The notes: generated by a model from the sequence alone, not told the origin. Shown: positions 1 to 7,425, numbered from the stretch's first letter. The stretch is 32,546 bases of DNA from an uncultured Lachnospiraceae bacterium (GCA_900546495.1 URDN01000030.1:1-32546), one strand, 5' to 3'. Made by a program: numbers and translations.

Positions 1-55
1 CCACCGCTTAGTGCTCTACGCACTTGAAGCGAGGGAATGCTTATTCTGCATTCAA
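1..55. repeat. Hairpin-rich sequence at window start
   Basis: Two adjacent imperfect palindromes are visible. GCTTAGTGC pairs with GCACTTGAAGC (two-base bulge), and GAATGC pairs with GCATTC around a seven-base loop. No open reading frame crosses it. Its position at the very start of the window suggests a dispersed intergenic repeat that ended the contig, but no second copy exists in this window, so the repeat reading is inference. Confidence 0.35.
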
Positions 56-132
56 CAAAAGAGCAGATTTTTCTTTTCCAAGTGACATGTAAAGTGAATC
101 ATTTTTAAATAAAGTTATGAAGGAGGTACATT

Positions 133-1233
133 ATGATTCCAGAAAAAATCGGCTTTATCGGCCTTGGACATATCGGCGGTTCTGTAGCAAAGACGGTGCA
201 TCGCATCTATCCGGACATTCAGATCGTCGCTTATGATACCTGTCGTGCCACTCTGGATGCCGCGTTATCCGACGGCATTATCACAGAAGCACTGGATCAG
301 GTAGGCAAAGGATTTTCCGATTGTAATTATATCTATCTGTGTGCCCCTGTTCTCGACAATGCAGACTATGTCCGGGAATTATCCGGCATTCTGCATGATG
401 ATATGCTGTTGACGGATGTGGGAAGTGTCAAAACCGGCATCCATGAGCAGATCCAGAAATACCCTGATCTGGAACGACATTTTATCGGCGGTCATCCTAT
501 GTGCGGAACGGAGCACGTAGGCTATGAGTATTCCACTGCTTACATGTTGGAAAATGCATACTATATTCTGACTCCGACACACACGGTTTCTCCCAAAAAA
601 GTAGAAGAATTTGAACACTTTGTGGCATCCATTGGTGCGGTTCCACTGATTCTGGATTACAAAAAACATGATTTTTCCGTTGGTTCCATCAGTCATCTGC
701 CGACGGTCATCGCTTCCACACTGGTCAATCTGGTAAAAAATCTGGATGACTCTGACGAAACGCTGCGCACCATCGCTGCCGGCGGTTTCAAGGATATCAC
801 CCGTGTGGCATCCTCAGATCCTACCATGTGGGAAAATATCTGTGTCGCCAACCGCAACCAGATCTTAGAGCTGATCGATACTTATGTCAATGCCTTACAG
901 CAGACACGAAATACCATTGCAGAGAGTCATCCGGAGGAAATCAAAGAATTTTTCAGTTCTGCCAAGGAATACCGTGATTCCTTCAATATCTCCCACCGCG
1001 GTCCGATCCGTCCGGTTTACCAGCTGTTCTGTGACCTGATCGATGAAGCCGGAGGAATTGCTACCATTGCTACGATTCTGGCATCGAACAACATCAGTAT
1101 CAAAAATATTGGCATCATTCACAACCGTGAATTCCAGCAGGGTGTTCTGCAGGTTGAATTTTATGAGGCAGATGCCTACGATCATGCCGTAGAATTGTTA
1201 CGAAAATACCATTACACGGTATATGAGAAATAA
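133..1233 (+). CDS. tyrA: Prephenate dehydrogenase with C-terminal ACT domain
   Basis: NAD-dependent oxidative decarboxylation of prephenate to 4-hydroxyphenylpyruvate, the committed step of tyrosine synthesis; cytoplasmic. The 366-residue protein opens with a Rossmann nucleotide loop GFIGLGHIGG (residues 7-16). It carries the family motif IGGHPMCGTE (118-127), whose His121 corresponds to the substrate-binding/catalytic histidine. The last ~75 residues, from about 290, read as an ACT domain (AGGIATIATILASNNISIKN), which in this family gives feedback control by tyrosine. Length matches ACT-bearing TyrA of Clostridia. The start is set by AGGAGG about six bases before the ATG. It is followed at once by a perfect 20-bp bidirectional terminator, so it appears to end its transcript. 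No other aromatic gene is adjacent; a dehydratase lies at the far end of the window. Confidence 0.93.
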   Translation: MIPEKIGFIGLGHIGGSVAKTVHRIYPDIQIVAYDTCRATLDAALSDGIITEALDQVGKGFSDCNYIYLCAPVLDNADYVRELSGILHDDMLLTDVGSVKTGIHEQIQKYPDLERHFIGGHPMCGTEHVGYEYSTAYMLENAYYILTPTHTVSPKKVEEFEHFVASIGAVPLILDYKKHDFSVGSISHLPTVIASTLVNLVKNLDDSDETLRTIAAGGFKDITRVASSDPTMWENICVANRNQILELIDTYVNALQQTRNTIAESHPEEIKEFFSSAKEYRDSFNISHRGPIRPVYQLFCDLIDEAGGIATIATILASNNISIKNIGIIHNREFQQGVLQVEFYEADAYDHAVELLRKYHYTVYEK

Positions 1234-1250
1234 AAGAACCTATAAAAAAT

Positions 1251-1299
1251 AAAAAGATGAAACAGTTATTCTGCGTTCAAATAACTGTTTCATCTTTTT
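1251..1299. terminator. Bidirectional rho-independent terminator
   Basis: A perfect 20-bp inverted repeat (1251-1270 with 1280-1299) encloses a nine-base loop and carries A-run/T-run ends, so it can terminate both tyrA (+) and the lipoprotein gene arriving on the minus strand. Confidence 0.9.
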
Positions 1300-1368
1300 A
1301 ATTACTTTACTTTTCAATAATAGATCATCATTCTAACGTCAGTGGAATAATTCATTCTCTCACCGATC

Positions 1369-2061
1369 TTATTCTGTCGGTTGGATAGATGCAAGTACTG
1401 CCTCACATTCTGTCTGTCCCTGATCTGCCGGACCGGTAATGATCATAGTGATCATTTTTCCCCCCATCTCAGTAACCGCATAACACTGGTAAATGTTATT
1501 GGACTGATATTCTGCAATACCATCCAGAGAAACGAACTCTGTGTTTCCGATCGTCTTTGTTCCAATTGCATTCATTGTGTAAGTGATACCCTGATCGGCA
1601 TAGCTGGAAAGCTGCTCTGACAGAGATTCTACATACTCCTGTGCAGTAATATCCCCAAACATACTCATATCTTCTGCCATCATAGCAATATTGGAACCGG
1701 TTGTCGCATTATAAATATACAGATCATATGCTTCGGAAGCATCTGCACTACCTGTACCACCGGTAACTTCCTGTCCTTTGTCTTGTACAGCATTCATTTC
1801 TTCCTCTGTACCGATCTGCCAGCCTTCCGGAAGGGTAAATGTCATTCCCAGAGAAGTGTTGGTATACACATTATCTGTCCATACTCCTGCTTCATACTGC
1901 GGCTCATCCTTTGCTTCCTTTTCTGCACTGACGGATGCATCTGCCTGCTCTGCTGATACAGAGGCATTGGAAGAAGCATCGCCTGTCTTATTATTTCCAC
2001 CACAGGCTGTCAGAGAACAGATCATGGCTGCCATCAAAATAGCTACTATTACTTTTTTCAT
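1369..2061 (-). CDS. Secreted lipoprotein with PsbP/DcrB-like C-terminal domain
   Basis: A 230-residue exported lipoprotein of unknown function. The signal peptide (MKKVIVAILMAAMICSLTAC) ends in lipobox L17-T-A-C20, so Cys20 should be lipidated and the protein tethered to the outer face of the membrane. Residues 21-60 are a Ser/Ala/Asp/Glu-rich linker. The rest (65-230) begins with the pattern SLGMTFTLPEGW, typical of PsbP/DcrB-like domains found in many Firmicute lipoproteins; this assignment is by pattern only. It is monocistronic: its own promoter lies at 2116-2144 and the terminator at 1251-1299 ends it. The ribosome site is weak (AAAGG about 12 bases upstream). Confidence 0.8.
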   Translation of the reverse strand: MKKVIVAILMAAMICSLTACGGNNKTGDASSNASVSAEQADASVSAEKEAKDEPQYEAGVWTDNVYTNTSLGMTFTLPEGWQIGTEEEMNAVQDKGQEVTGGTGSADASEAYDLYIYNATTGSNIAMMAEDMSMFGDITAQEYVESLSEQLSSYADQGITYTMNAIGTKTIGNTEFVSLDGIAEYQSNNIYQCYAVTEMGGKMITMIITGPADQGQTECEAVLASIQPTE

Positions 2062-2115
2062 TCTTCAAGTCTGCCTTTCTTTTTATTTCCATTTATGGAT
2101 CCAAAATCCGTTTTT

Positions 2116-2144
2116 ATTTTAATGGCTAAAACAAAAAAAGTCAA
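2116..2144 (-). promoter_or_regulatory. Promoter of the lipoprotein gene, inside the upstream terminator
   Basis: Read on the minus strand: TTGACT (2144-2139), a 17-base spacer, then TAAAAT (2121-2116). The -35 box lies in the descending arm and T-run of the terminator that ends the BlaI-like gene. Confidence 0.65.
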
Positions 2145-2167
2145 GAAATGTGTACTTCCTGACTTTT
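2133..2167 (-). terminator. Terminator of the BlaI-like gene
   Basis: On the minus strand AAAAGTCAGGAA pairs with TTCTTGACTTTT (one mismatch) around an eight-base loop and runs into a T-tract at 2139-2133. Confidence 0.8.
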
Positions 2168-2188
2168 CACATAAAAACAATATTAAAA

Positions 2189-2590
2189 TTATTTTTTATT
2201 TTCTTCCTCTAATTTTGCAATATACGCACGTACTTCATCGCGTTCTTTCTTTGTTGATCCCCTGATCTGGAGATAATTTTTCATCATCTCTGCCGGAGAT
2301 AATCCCCAGAATTCCACGAAATTCTGTACGTTATATTTCATATAATCCTGTGCCTTTACAATTGGATGATAACTGTAAATCTTTCCGTTACGATCCATAC
2401 GTAAAAACTGTTTCTGAACCAAATGACTTAAATAAGTACTTACCGTCTGTGGTTTCCAATCCTTGCCATAAGCTGCATTACAATCTCTTACTACCTCATT
2501 CAGAACCAGATCGTGATCTGCAAGCCAGATTGCACGCATTACAAGCATTTCCGCTGTTGTCAAATAATATTTGTTCGTTCTGTCATTCAT
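2189..2590 (-). CDS. BlaI/MecI/CopY-family transcriptional repressor
   Basis: A 133-residue winged-helix repressor. The N-terminal pattern LTTAEMLVMRAIW and the recognition region KPQTVSTYLSHLVQK (about 46-60) are typical of BlaI/MecI/CopY proteins, followed by a wing (MDRNGKIYSYHPIV) and a helical dimerisation tail ending in a Lys/Glu-rich stretch. Family members repress beta-lactamase, copper or other stress genes and are often cleaved by a neighbouring BlaR1 protease. No BlaR1, beta-lactamase or metal pump is present here, so it is an orphan and its target is unknown. AGGGGG sits nine bases before the ATG. A long inverted repeat at 2663-2701 overlaps its likely promoter, which would fit autoregulation. 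Confidence 0.85.
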   Translation of the reverse strand: MNDRTNKYYLTTAEMLVMRAIWLADHDLVLNEVVRDCNAAYGKDWKPQTVSTYLSHLVQKQFLRMDRNGKIYSYHPIVKAQDYMKYNVQNFVEFWGLSPAEMMKNYLQIRGSTKKERDEVRAYIAKLEEENKK

Positions 2591-2645
2591 GCTTTCGCCC
2601 CCTTGCGTTCGATGCTTTATTTTGTTAAGTTTTTAGTTCTTTTAT

Positions 2646-2673
2646 AGTATAGAATATAAAACCCGATATTGAA
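2646..2673 (-). promoter_or_regulatory. Probable promoter of the BlaI-like gene
   Basis: On the minus strand TTCAAT (2673-2668), 16 bases, TATACT (2651-2646). The -10 is good and the -35 weak. The -35 lies inside the inverted repeat 2663-2701. Confidence 0.45.
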
Positions 2674-2701
2674 ATACTATTAGAAATAGTTCCAATGTCG
2701 G
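2663..2701. promoter_or_regulatory. Long inverted repeat, possible operator
   Basis: CCGATATTG (2663-2671) pairs with CAATGTCGG (2693-2701), and inside it ACTATT (2676-2681) pairs with AATAGT (2685-2690) around AGA. It covers the -35 of the BlaI-like gene. It could be an operator or a weak second terminator behind the tRNA-Leu gene; no TACA/TGTA dyad typical of BlaI sites is present. Confidence 0.4.
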
Positions 2702-2743
2702 ATTATCTTCTATTTTCTTTAATATTCTTGTAATAATAAGAAA

Positions 2744-2762
2744 GTGTGCTGTCTCAGCACAC
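2744..2762 (-). terminator. Terminator of tRNA-Leu
   Basis: Perfect 8-bp stem GTGTGCTG/CAGCACAC with a three-base loop, followed on the minus strand by TTTCTTATTATT, 18 bases past the tRNA end. Confidence 0.7.
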
Positions 2763-2780
2763 CTCTTTATCAAAAACAAA

Positions 2781-2863
2781 TGCCGCTGGCCGGACTCGAA
2801 CCGGCACGGAGTTACCCGCTTGATTTTGAGTCAAGTGCGTCTGCCAATTCCGCCACAGCGGCA
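2781..2863 (-). tRNA. tRNA-Leu (anticodon CAA)
   Basis: An 83-base cloverleaf with acceptor arms TGCCGCT/AGCGGCA, the D-arm GGCGGAATTGGCAGACGC typical of leucine tRNAs, anticodon stem CTTGA/TCAAG with loop CTCAAAA (anticodon CAA), a short variable arm and GGTTCGAGTCC in the T-arm. CCA is not encoded. Confidence 0.93.
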
Positions 2864-2866
2864 TTA

Positions 2867-2886
2867 TGTTCGGTTTTTACCGAACA
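2867..2886. other. Perfect 8-bp hairpin in the tRNA-Leu leader
   Basis: TGTTCGGT (2867-2874) and ACCGAACA (2879-2886) enclose four T. It lies between the tRNA promoter and the mature 5' end and lacks a T-tail, so a leader processing structure is more likely than a terminator. Confidence 0.4.
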
Positions 2887-2891
2887 CACTA

Positions 2892-2920
2892 ATCATATCA
2901 TACATGTATACAAAATGCAA
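2892..2920 (-). promoter_or_regulatory. Promoter of tRNA-Leu
   Basis: On the minus strand TTGCAT (2920-2915), 17-base spacer, TATGAT (2897-2892), about 30 bases before the tRNA. Confidence 0.7.
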
Positions 2921-2955
2921 GAAAAATTTTACATTTTGTACAATCATGAATCACC

Positions 2956-4224
2956 CTATACCAATCCTTTGATAATATCAAAGCAATCGAAGGTTGCAAA
3001 GTAATCCTTCGGAGTCTCTGCACGACGGATCAGCTGCGCGCTTCCATCTTCTTTCAGCAGTACTTCTGCAGAGCGGAGACGTCCATTGTAGTTATATCCC
3101 ATGGAAAATCCATGTGCACCAGTATCATGAATGACCAGATAATCTCCCATATCGATCTTTGGAAGCATACGGTCTACTGCAAATTTATCACAGTTCTCGC
3201 AAAGGGAACCAACTACATCATATTTGTGATCGCACGGTGCATCCTCTTTACCTGCAACGGTAATATGATGATATGCTCCGTAAATAGCCGGCCGCATCAG
3301 GTTTGCTGCGCAAGCATCCACACCGATATACTCTTTGTAAGTATGTTTCTCATGGATTGCTTTTGTAACCAGGCAGCCATACGGTCCCATCATAAATCTG
3401 CCCATTTCTGTGTAGATAGCTACATCGCCCATATCAGCCGGAACAAGTACTTCCTCATATACTTTCTGAACACCTGCACCGATCACACGGATATCATTTG
3501 GAACCTGATCCGGTTTGTATGCAATTCCAACACCGCCGGACAGATTGATAAAGCTGATCTTGATGCCAAGTTTTTCTTTGATCTCCACACATAACTCAAA
3601 TAAAGTACGGGCAAGTGTCGGATAATAATCATTTGTAACGGTATTACTTACTAAAAATGCGTGGATACCGAAACGCTCTACGCCTTTTTCTTTCAGAAGC
3701 TTATATCCTTCAAATAATTGTTCTTTGGTAAATCCGTATTTTGCATCACCAGGGTTATCCATGATACCGTTGCTCAGTGTATACACGCCACCCGGATTGT
3801 AACGAAGACTCATTGTTTTCGGGAACTCACCAATGGTTTTTTCCAGAAACTCAATATGTGTAAAGTCATCCAGATTGATGGTTGCACCGATTTCATTTGC
3901 GTATACAAATTCTTCTGCCGGTGTATCGTTAGAGGAGAACATGATTTCCTCACCGGACATTCCGATCTCATGGGACAGCATCAGTTCTGTCATGGAAGAA
4001 CAGTCAGCACCACAACCATATTCTCTTAAAATATTTAATAAAAATGGGTTTGGAGTCGCTTTTACAGCAAAATACTCACGGAAGCCAGGATTCCATGCAA
4101 ATGCTTCTTTCACTGCCTTTGCATTCTCACGGATCCCTTTTTCATCATATAAATGGAAAGGAGTCGGATAAGATTTTACAATCTCTTCGATCTGCTCTTT
4201 TGTAACAAATGGTTCTTTTTTCAT
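2956..4224 (-). CDS. lysA: Diaminopimelate decarboxylase
   Basis: PLP-dependent decarboxylation of meso-diaminopimelate to lysine, the last step of lysine synthesis; cytoplasmic, fold-III (alanine racemase-like barrel). The 422-residue protein shows the PLP lysine in YFAVKATPNP (Lys55), the glycine loop NLSGGVGIAY, the dimer-interface motif GSLCENCDKF (equivalent of CESxD), and the C-terminal HDTGAHGFSMGYNYNGRLR that closes the substrate site. An open frame extends eight codons further to a GTG, but AAGGAG lies inside that extension exactly eight bases before the ATG used here, which decides the start. Its own promoter overlaps the upstream terminator (4266-4294). Related arginine or carboxynorspermidine decarboxylases are less likely given the motifs. 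Confidence 0.88.
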   Translation of the reverse strand: MKKEPFVTKEQIEEIVKSYPTPFHLYDEKGIRENAKAVKEAFAWNPGFREYFAVKATPNPFLLNILREYGCGADCSSMTELMLSHEIGMSGEEIMFSSNDTPAEEFVYANEIGATINLDDFTHIEFLEKTIGEFPKTMSLRYNPGGVYTLSNGIMDNPGDAKYGFTKEQLFEGYKLLKEKGVERFGIHAFLVSNTVTNDYYPTLARTLFELCVEIKEKLGIKISFINLSGGVGIAYKPDQVPNDIRVIGAGVQKVYEEVLVPADMGDVAIYTEMGRFMMGPYGCLVTKAIHEKHTYKEYIGVDACAANLMRPAIYGAYHHITVAGKEDAPCDHKYDVVGSLCENCDKFAVDRMLPKIDMGDYLVIHDTGAHGFSMGYNYNGRLRSAEVLLKEDGSAQLIRRAETPKDYFATFDCFDIIKGLV

Positions 4225-4265
4225 TTTGTTTTCTCCTTGTCGTATCACTTTTTCTCTCGCTATCC

Positions 4266-4294
4266 ATCATACACAAAACAACAAAAAAAAACAA
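4266..4294 (-). promoter_or_regulatory. Probable lysA promoter in the upstream terminator's T-run
   Basis: On the minus strand TTGTTT (4294-4289), 17 bases, TATGAT (4271-4266). The -35 coincides with the T-run of the terminator at 4290-4330. Confidence 0.5.
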
Positions 4295-4330
4295 CCCGTC
4301 GTCCGGATTTTCTCCCGACGATGGGCTGTT
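4281..4330 (-). terminator. Terminator between the LVIVD gene and lysA
   Basis: Stem of 14 pairs (4290-4303 with 4317-4330, two G-T pairs) followed on the minus strand by nine T. It either ends the LVIVD transcript or acts as an attenuator ahead of lysA, which starts 66 bases on. Confidence 0.85.
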
Positions 4331-4353
4331 TTTATCTTAACGTTTATTTTTTA

Positions 4354-4380
4354 ACAGAAACGCATCTTGTGCGTTTCTGT
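4354..4380. other. Perfect 11-bp hairpin without T-tail
   Basis: ACAGAAACGCA (4354-4364) pairs perfectly with TGCGTTTCTGT (4370-4380) around a five-base loop. It stands just upstream (on the minus strand) of the terminator at 4290-4330. Confidence 0.6.
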
Positions 4381-4382
4381 GC

Positions 4383-4423
4383 CGGATTTACTTTACGAAG
4401 TAATAATTTCCACTATAAATCCG
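4383..4423. other. Second stem-loop in the LVIVD 3' region
   Basis: CGGATTTA (4383-4390) pairs with TAAATCCG (4416-4423); a small ACTT/AAGT stem lies inside. With the hairpins at 4354-4380 and 4290-4330 it makes a run of structures behind the LVIVD gene. Confidence 0.5.
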
Positions 4424-4471
4424 TGCAATCAATTAAATTAACGGAAGGAATACTGACTGGTCAGCATTTCC

Positions 4472-5872
4472 TTAGTTGTCTGCTGCTCCGGTTCTCTTTA
4501 ATACATAGAAACCATCATCGAAGCAGGTTACATAGATATATCCTCTGTCATCTACACAGCAATCTTCTGTCATTGCATTACGTGGACCCGGTAATCCCGG
4601 GAAGAAGGAATCTTCCGGTTTTTTATTCGGATTTGGTGGGATAAAGTATGCGAGTTCTTTGATGTAGTAAGGATCAGATACATCATAGATACGCAGACCT
4701 GCTGCGAAATAACAGCAGTATACTCTGTCGCCTCTCTGCTCCAGCCATGGCTTGTTGCTCATCGGCTCATGCAGGTTGTGCGGTCCGAACGGTCCCTGAC
4801 ATCCAAGGTTCATTACGTTGAAGTTTGGATACGGGAAGTCTTCCGGTACTTCCGGATATGGGAACTCTGCAACCAGAGTCGGGTGTGTCGGATCACTGAC
4901 ATCAACCATATGAATGTTATTCATAGCCTGTGCCTCTTTGATGGATCCTTCCGGGAAGAACTGGAATCTCTCACCCTCGTTTGTAACTACGCAGAAATCA
5001 CGTCCTGGCAGCGGTAATGCTGTATGAGTACGTGCTCCTGCCAGATGGCTTGAGAATGCCGGCATAAATTTCAGCTGTCCTAACAGATGCGGACGTGTCA
5101 CGTCTTTTGCATCCAGAACATACAGACCATCTCCACCGTAACCACAGAACATAATTCCATCGTCACGTCTGAATGGCGGTCCATGCATCCATCCTTTGTC
5201 CATGAAGGACGGAACATGTCCTGCATGATGATCAACAGTTCTGCAAGGATATCCGTCTACAAACTGATGAGGAGCCCACCAGTTACCAACCTCATGCGGA
5301 TTTGTCGGATCAGAGATATCTACGATACGCATGATCATACCTTCGAAACGCTCGGATTCGCAGGAAAGATATACGTAAGGACCTCCGTTGTACATGAAAC
5401 GATGAACACCAATGGAGTGAGGTACTCCGCAATCCCAGTATCCTAAATATTTCGGATTCTCCGGATCTTCTTTCAGACTCCAGATCTGGATACCAGCCTG
5501 GCATTTCATATTCATAAGTTCGCTCTGCTCTACTAATGCACCCGGTCCTGAACCAGCGGTCATTGCACAGATCAGAAGATCATCTGCTACCTGAATCTTT
5601 GGTGTAGAGGTAGTCGGATACTCTTCCGGATCCAGTAACTGCAGATGTTTTACAAATCTGGTATGTTCCGGATCTGTAATATCAGCGATCAGCACACCAT
5701 TCTGTGTACCGCCAAAACAGGAACCATACAGATAGTATTTTCCTTCTGCGGTTTTGTAAACCTGCATCTGGAAAACGCCACTTTTACCATTCCAAGGGTT
5801 GAAATCGAGAACTTCCAGGTTCTTGATATAACCGTTATTTCCCGGTCCCTTGGCATAAAATTTGTCTGCCAT
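4472..5872 (-). CDS. LVIVD-repeat beta-propeller protein, histidine-rich, probable cytoplasmic metal enzyme
   Basis: A 466-residue protein with at least five LVIVD-type blades: GVLIADITDPEH (59-70), MRIVDISDPTNP (181-192), GLYVLDAKDVTRP (249-261), HMVDVSDPTHP (321-331) and GLRIYDVSDP (392-401). There is no signal peptide or membrane segment, so it is cytoplasmic, unlike most LVIVD proteins. Between blades lie conserved-looking histidine clusters: PHSIGVH (His152, 157), DHHAGHV (215, 216, 219), His230, RTHT (283) and GPHNLHEP (365, 368). Histidines from several blades facing one pore are the pattern of metal-centred propeller enzymes such as methanethiol oxidase or carotenoid oxygenases; that analogy is inference and the substrate is unknown. 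GGAGG lies eight bases before the ATG. A good promoter (5903-5931) and a same-strand LysR gene directly upstream suggest inducible, single-purpose expression. Confidence 0.75.
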   Translation of the reverse strand: MADKFYAKGPGNNGYIKNLEVLDFNPWNGKSGVFQMQVYKTAEGKYYLYGSCFGGTQNGVLIADITDPEHTRFVKHLQLLDPEEYPTTSTPKIQVADDLLICAMTAGSGPGALVEQSELMNMKCQAGIQIWSLKEDPENPKYLGYWDCGVPHSIGVHRFMYNGGPYVYLSCESERFEGMIMRIVDISDPTNPHEVGNWWAPHQFVDGYPCRTVDHHAGHVPSFMDKGWMHGPPFRRDDGIMFCGYGGDGLYVLDAKDVTRPHLLGQLKFMPAFSSHLAGARTHTALPLPGRDFCVVTNEGERFQFFPEGSIKEAQAMNNIHMVDVSDPTHPTLVAEFPYPEVPEDFPYPNFNVMNLGCQGPFGPHNLHEPMSNKPWLEQRGDRVYCCYFAAGLRIYDVSDPYYIKELAYFIPPNPNKKPEDSFFPGLPGPRNAMTEDCCVDDRGYIYVTCFDDGFYVLKRTGAADN

Positions 5873-5902
5873 AATTCTGCCTCCTTCTTTTTTAGTGACT
5901 TT

Positions 5903-5931
5903 ATTTTAAAACACATTCTTTCATACGTCAA
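5903..5931 (-). promoter_or_regulatory. Promoter of the LVIVD gene
   Basis: On the minus strand TTGACG (5931-5926), 17 bases, TAAAAT (5908-5903). It lies just behind the LysR terminator and gives a leader of about 25-30 bases. Confidence 0.6.
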
Positions 5932-5935
5932 ATAG

Positions 5936-5980
5936 AATAAAAAGGAGACTGTTATAACCATTTTGTTATATCAGGTCTCC
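5936..5980 (-). terminator. Terminator of the LysR gene
   Basis: On the minus strand GGAGAC/GTCTCC forms the outer stem, TATAAC/GTTATA the inner stem, and five T follow. Confidence 0.8.
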
Positions 5981-6060
5981 ATTTTAATATTTTATCTGTT
6001 CCGACAATTCACTTTTTTATTTTTTGTCAAATTTTGGCAGAAATCTTTTTGCGCATAAAG

Positions 6061-6948
6061 TCAGCGATATTGCTGAATGGAATTTTTTAATAATTCCACA
6101 AAGCAGTCAATTGCCGGATCTTTTTCCTCGTTTTTCCACACCACGCTGAGCGGATGGGTGGATTCCAACACCAGAAAGGCAAATCCCGGATTATCCAGTG
6201 CTCTGCTCCATACATCTGTAACTGCCACGCCAAGTCCGCACTGAACCCCCATGATCATGGCATCCGTACTGTGGACCGGCTGAATCTTTGGTGTAAAACC
6301 GTAAGGTTTGCACACGCTTCGAATCAAATCTGTCACAAAATCATTGTCTTCTCCTGCCACCGCTAAAAATTCATCCTCACGAAAATCATACGGCGTCAGC
6401 TTTTTCTCCGGGTCCGGCAGATTTGCCGTGCTATAGATCAGCACACGCGGAAGGTCAATGACCTTCGCATGCATAATCCCCTGAATGTTCAGGATCTTTG
6501 GTTCAATAGTGACGATGACATCCTCCTTGCCACTTTGCAGTGCTTCCTGAGAACTTCGCGGCTCATAGCTGTTAACCTCCACCTTGATATCTGGATATTG
6601 CCGGGCAAATTCCTGCAATACCGGCAGAATGATCCCCGAAATATTCCAGTTATTAAGCACCCCAAGGTGAATCACCCGATTTTTATTTTCCAGAGACAGC
6701 TTCGCCCTCAGCTTGAGATCTGCCAGTTCCGTCCGATATCGCTCAAAAAAATCATAAAACATCTCACCATTTGCTGTCAGCACGATTCCTCTGTTTAACC
6801 GTTCAAACAGCGGACAGCCAAGTTCCTGCTCTAATGCCAGAATCTGACGACTGATGGCCGGCTGTGACACAAATAATTCCTGTGCCGCCTTTGAAAAACT
6901 CATGTTTCTGGCTGCAGCCAGAAAGTATTCAATCTGCAGATCGTTCAT
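6061..6948 (-). CDS. LysR-family transcriptional regulator
   Basis: A 295-residue LysR-type activator/repressor. The N-terminal winged helix-turn-helix is classical: MNDLQIEYFLAAARNMSFSK, then the recognition helix VSQPAISRQI and LFERLNRGIVLTANG. Residues ~90-295 form the two-lobed effector-binding domain, starting at VIHLGVLNNWNISG. The frame stays open for eleven more codons, but the ATG used here matches the family's N-terminus and lies four bases after the stop of the gene upstream, implying translational coupling. It sits directly upstream of and in line with the LVIVD gene and is separated from it by a terminator and a promoter, so that gene is its most likely target. The effector is not predictable. 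Confidence 0.88.
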   Translation of the reverse strand: MNDLQIEYFLAAARNMSFSKAAQELFVSQPAISRQILALEQELGCPLFERLNRGIVLTANGEMFYDFFERYRTELADLKLRAKLSLENKNRVIHLGVLNNWNISGIILPVLQEFARQYPDIKVEVNSYEPRSSQEALQSGKEDVIVTIEPKILNIQGIMHAKVIDLPRVLIYSTANLPDPEKKLTPYDFREDEFLAVAGEDNDFVTDLIRSVCKPYGFTPKIQPVHSTDAMIMGVQCGLGVAVTDVWSRALDNPGFAFLVLESTHPLSVVWKNEEKDPAIDCFVELLKNSIQQYR

Positions 6949-6952
6949 TTCT

Positions 6953-7327
6953 TTAACCCAATCTTGAAATATATAAAGCAACGATCACAACCAGAACAAT
7001 CCCTGCCATAATACGTGGCGCAAGCATCTGATGCTTTTTCTCGATCAGCTCATCTGCCGGTTCCTGTTCCTGATTTTCGCGTTCTTCCTGTCTGTCCTGA
7101 CGCCATTTTGCAATCACCTCACGGGCAGCAGCTTCATCCTCCGGATCAACATAGATCTCATCGCCAAAATTATTCATTGCCATCAAAAAATTCCCGTGTT
7201 TTCCGGAACCCACTTTTTTCCGTGCACAGAAAATCTTCTCCATTCGCAGGCGTACTTCTACCGCGTCTGCATCCTCTGAATTGTACACTACCAGTACATT
7301 TATCATATCATCAATTTTTACTGCCAT
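6953..7327 (-). CDS. Small tail-anchored protein with DUF2007-like N-terminus
   Basis: A 124-residue protein. Residues 10-60 (MINVLVVYNSEDADAVEVRL and VGSGKHGNFLMAMNNFGDEIYV) resemble the small ferredoxin-like DUF2007 'putative signal transducing' domain. A charged, Gln/Glu-rich linker (70-98) follows, then one membrane helix at about 105-121 (IMAGIVLVVIVALYI) with almost nothing after it, so the domain should face the cytoplasm as a tail-anchored protein. AGGGAG is well placed before the ATG. It is the first gene of a two-gene unit with the LysR regulator four bases downstream. Function unknown; the domain call is by pattern only. Confidence 0.6.
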   Translation of the reverse strand: MAVKIDDMINVLVVYNSEDADAVEVRLRMEKIFCARKKVGSGKHGNFLMAMNNFGDEIYVDPEDEAAAREVIAKWRQDRQEERENQEQEPADELIEKKHQMLAPRIMAGIVLVVIVALYISRLG

Positions 7328-7425
7328 TGTTTCTCTCCCTGCTTTTCACATACCTGATTCACTTATTTTTTCTATTGCTTATATCAAATTCCAAAATTAT
7401 CAGCACATTTTTCCATAATACAATA

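Noticed and set aside
4225..4470. Lysine riboswitch (L-box) ahead of lysA
   Set aside because: The stem-loops here show none of the conserved L-box core, and a separate promoter seems to start lysA after them.
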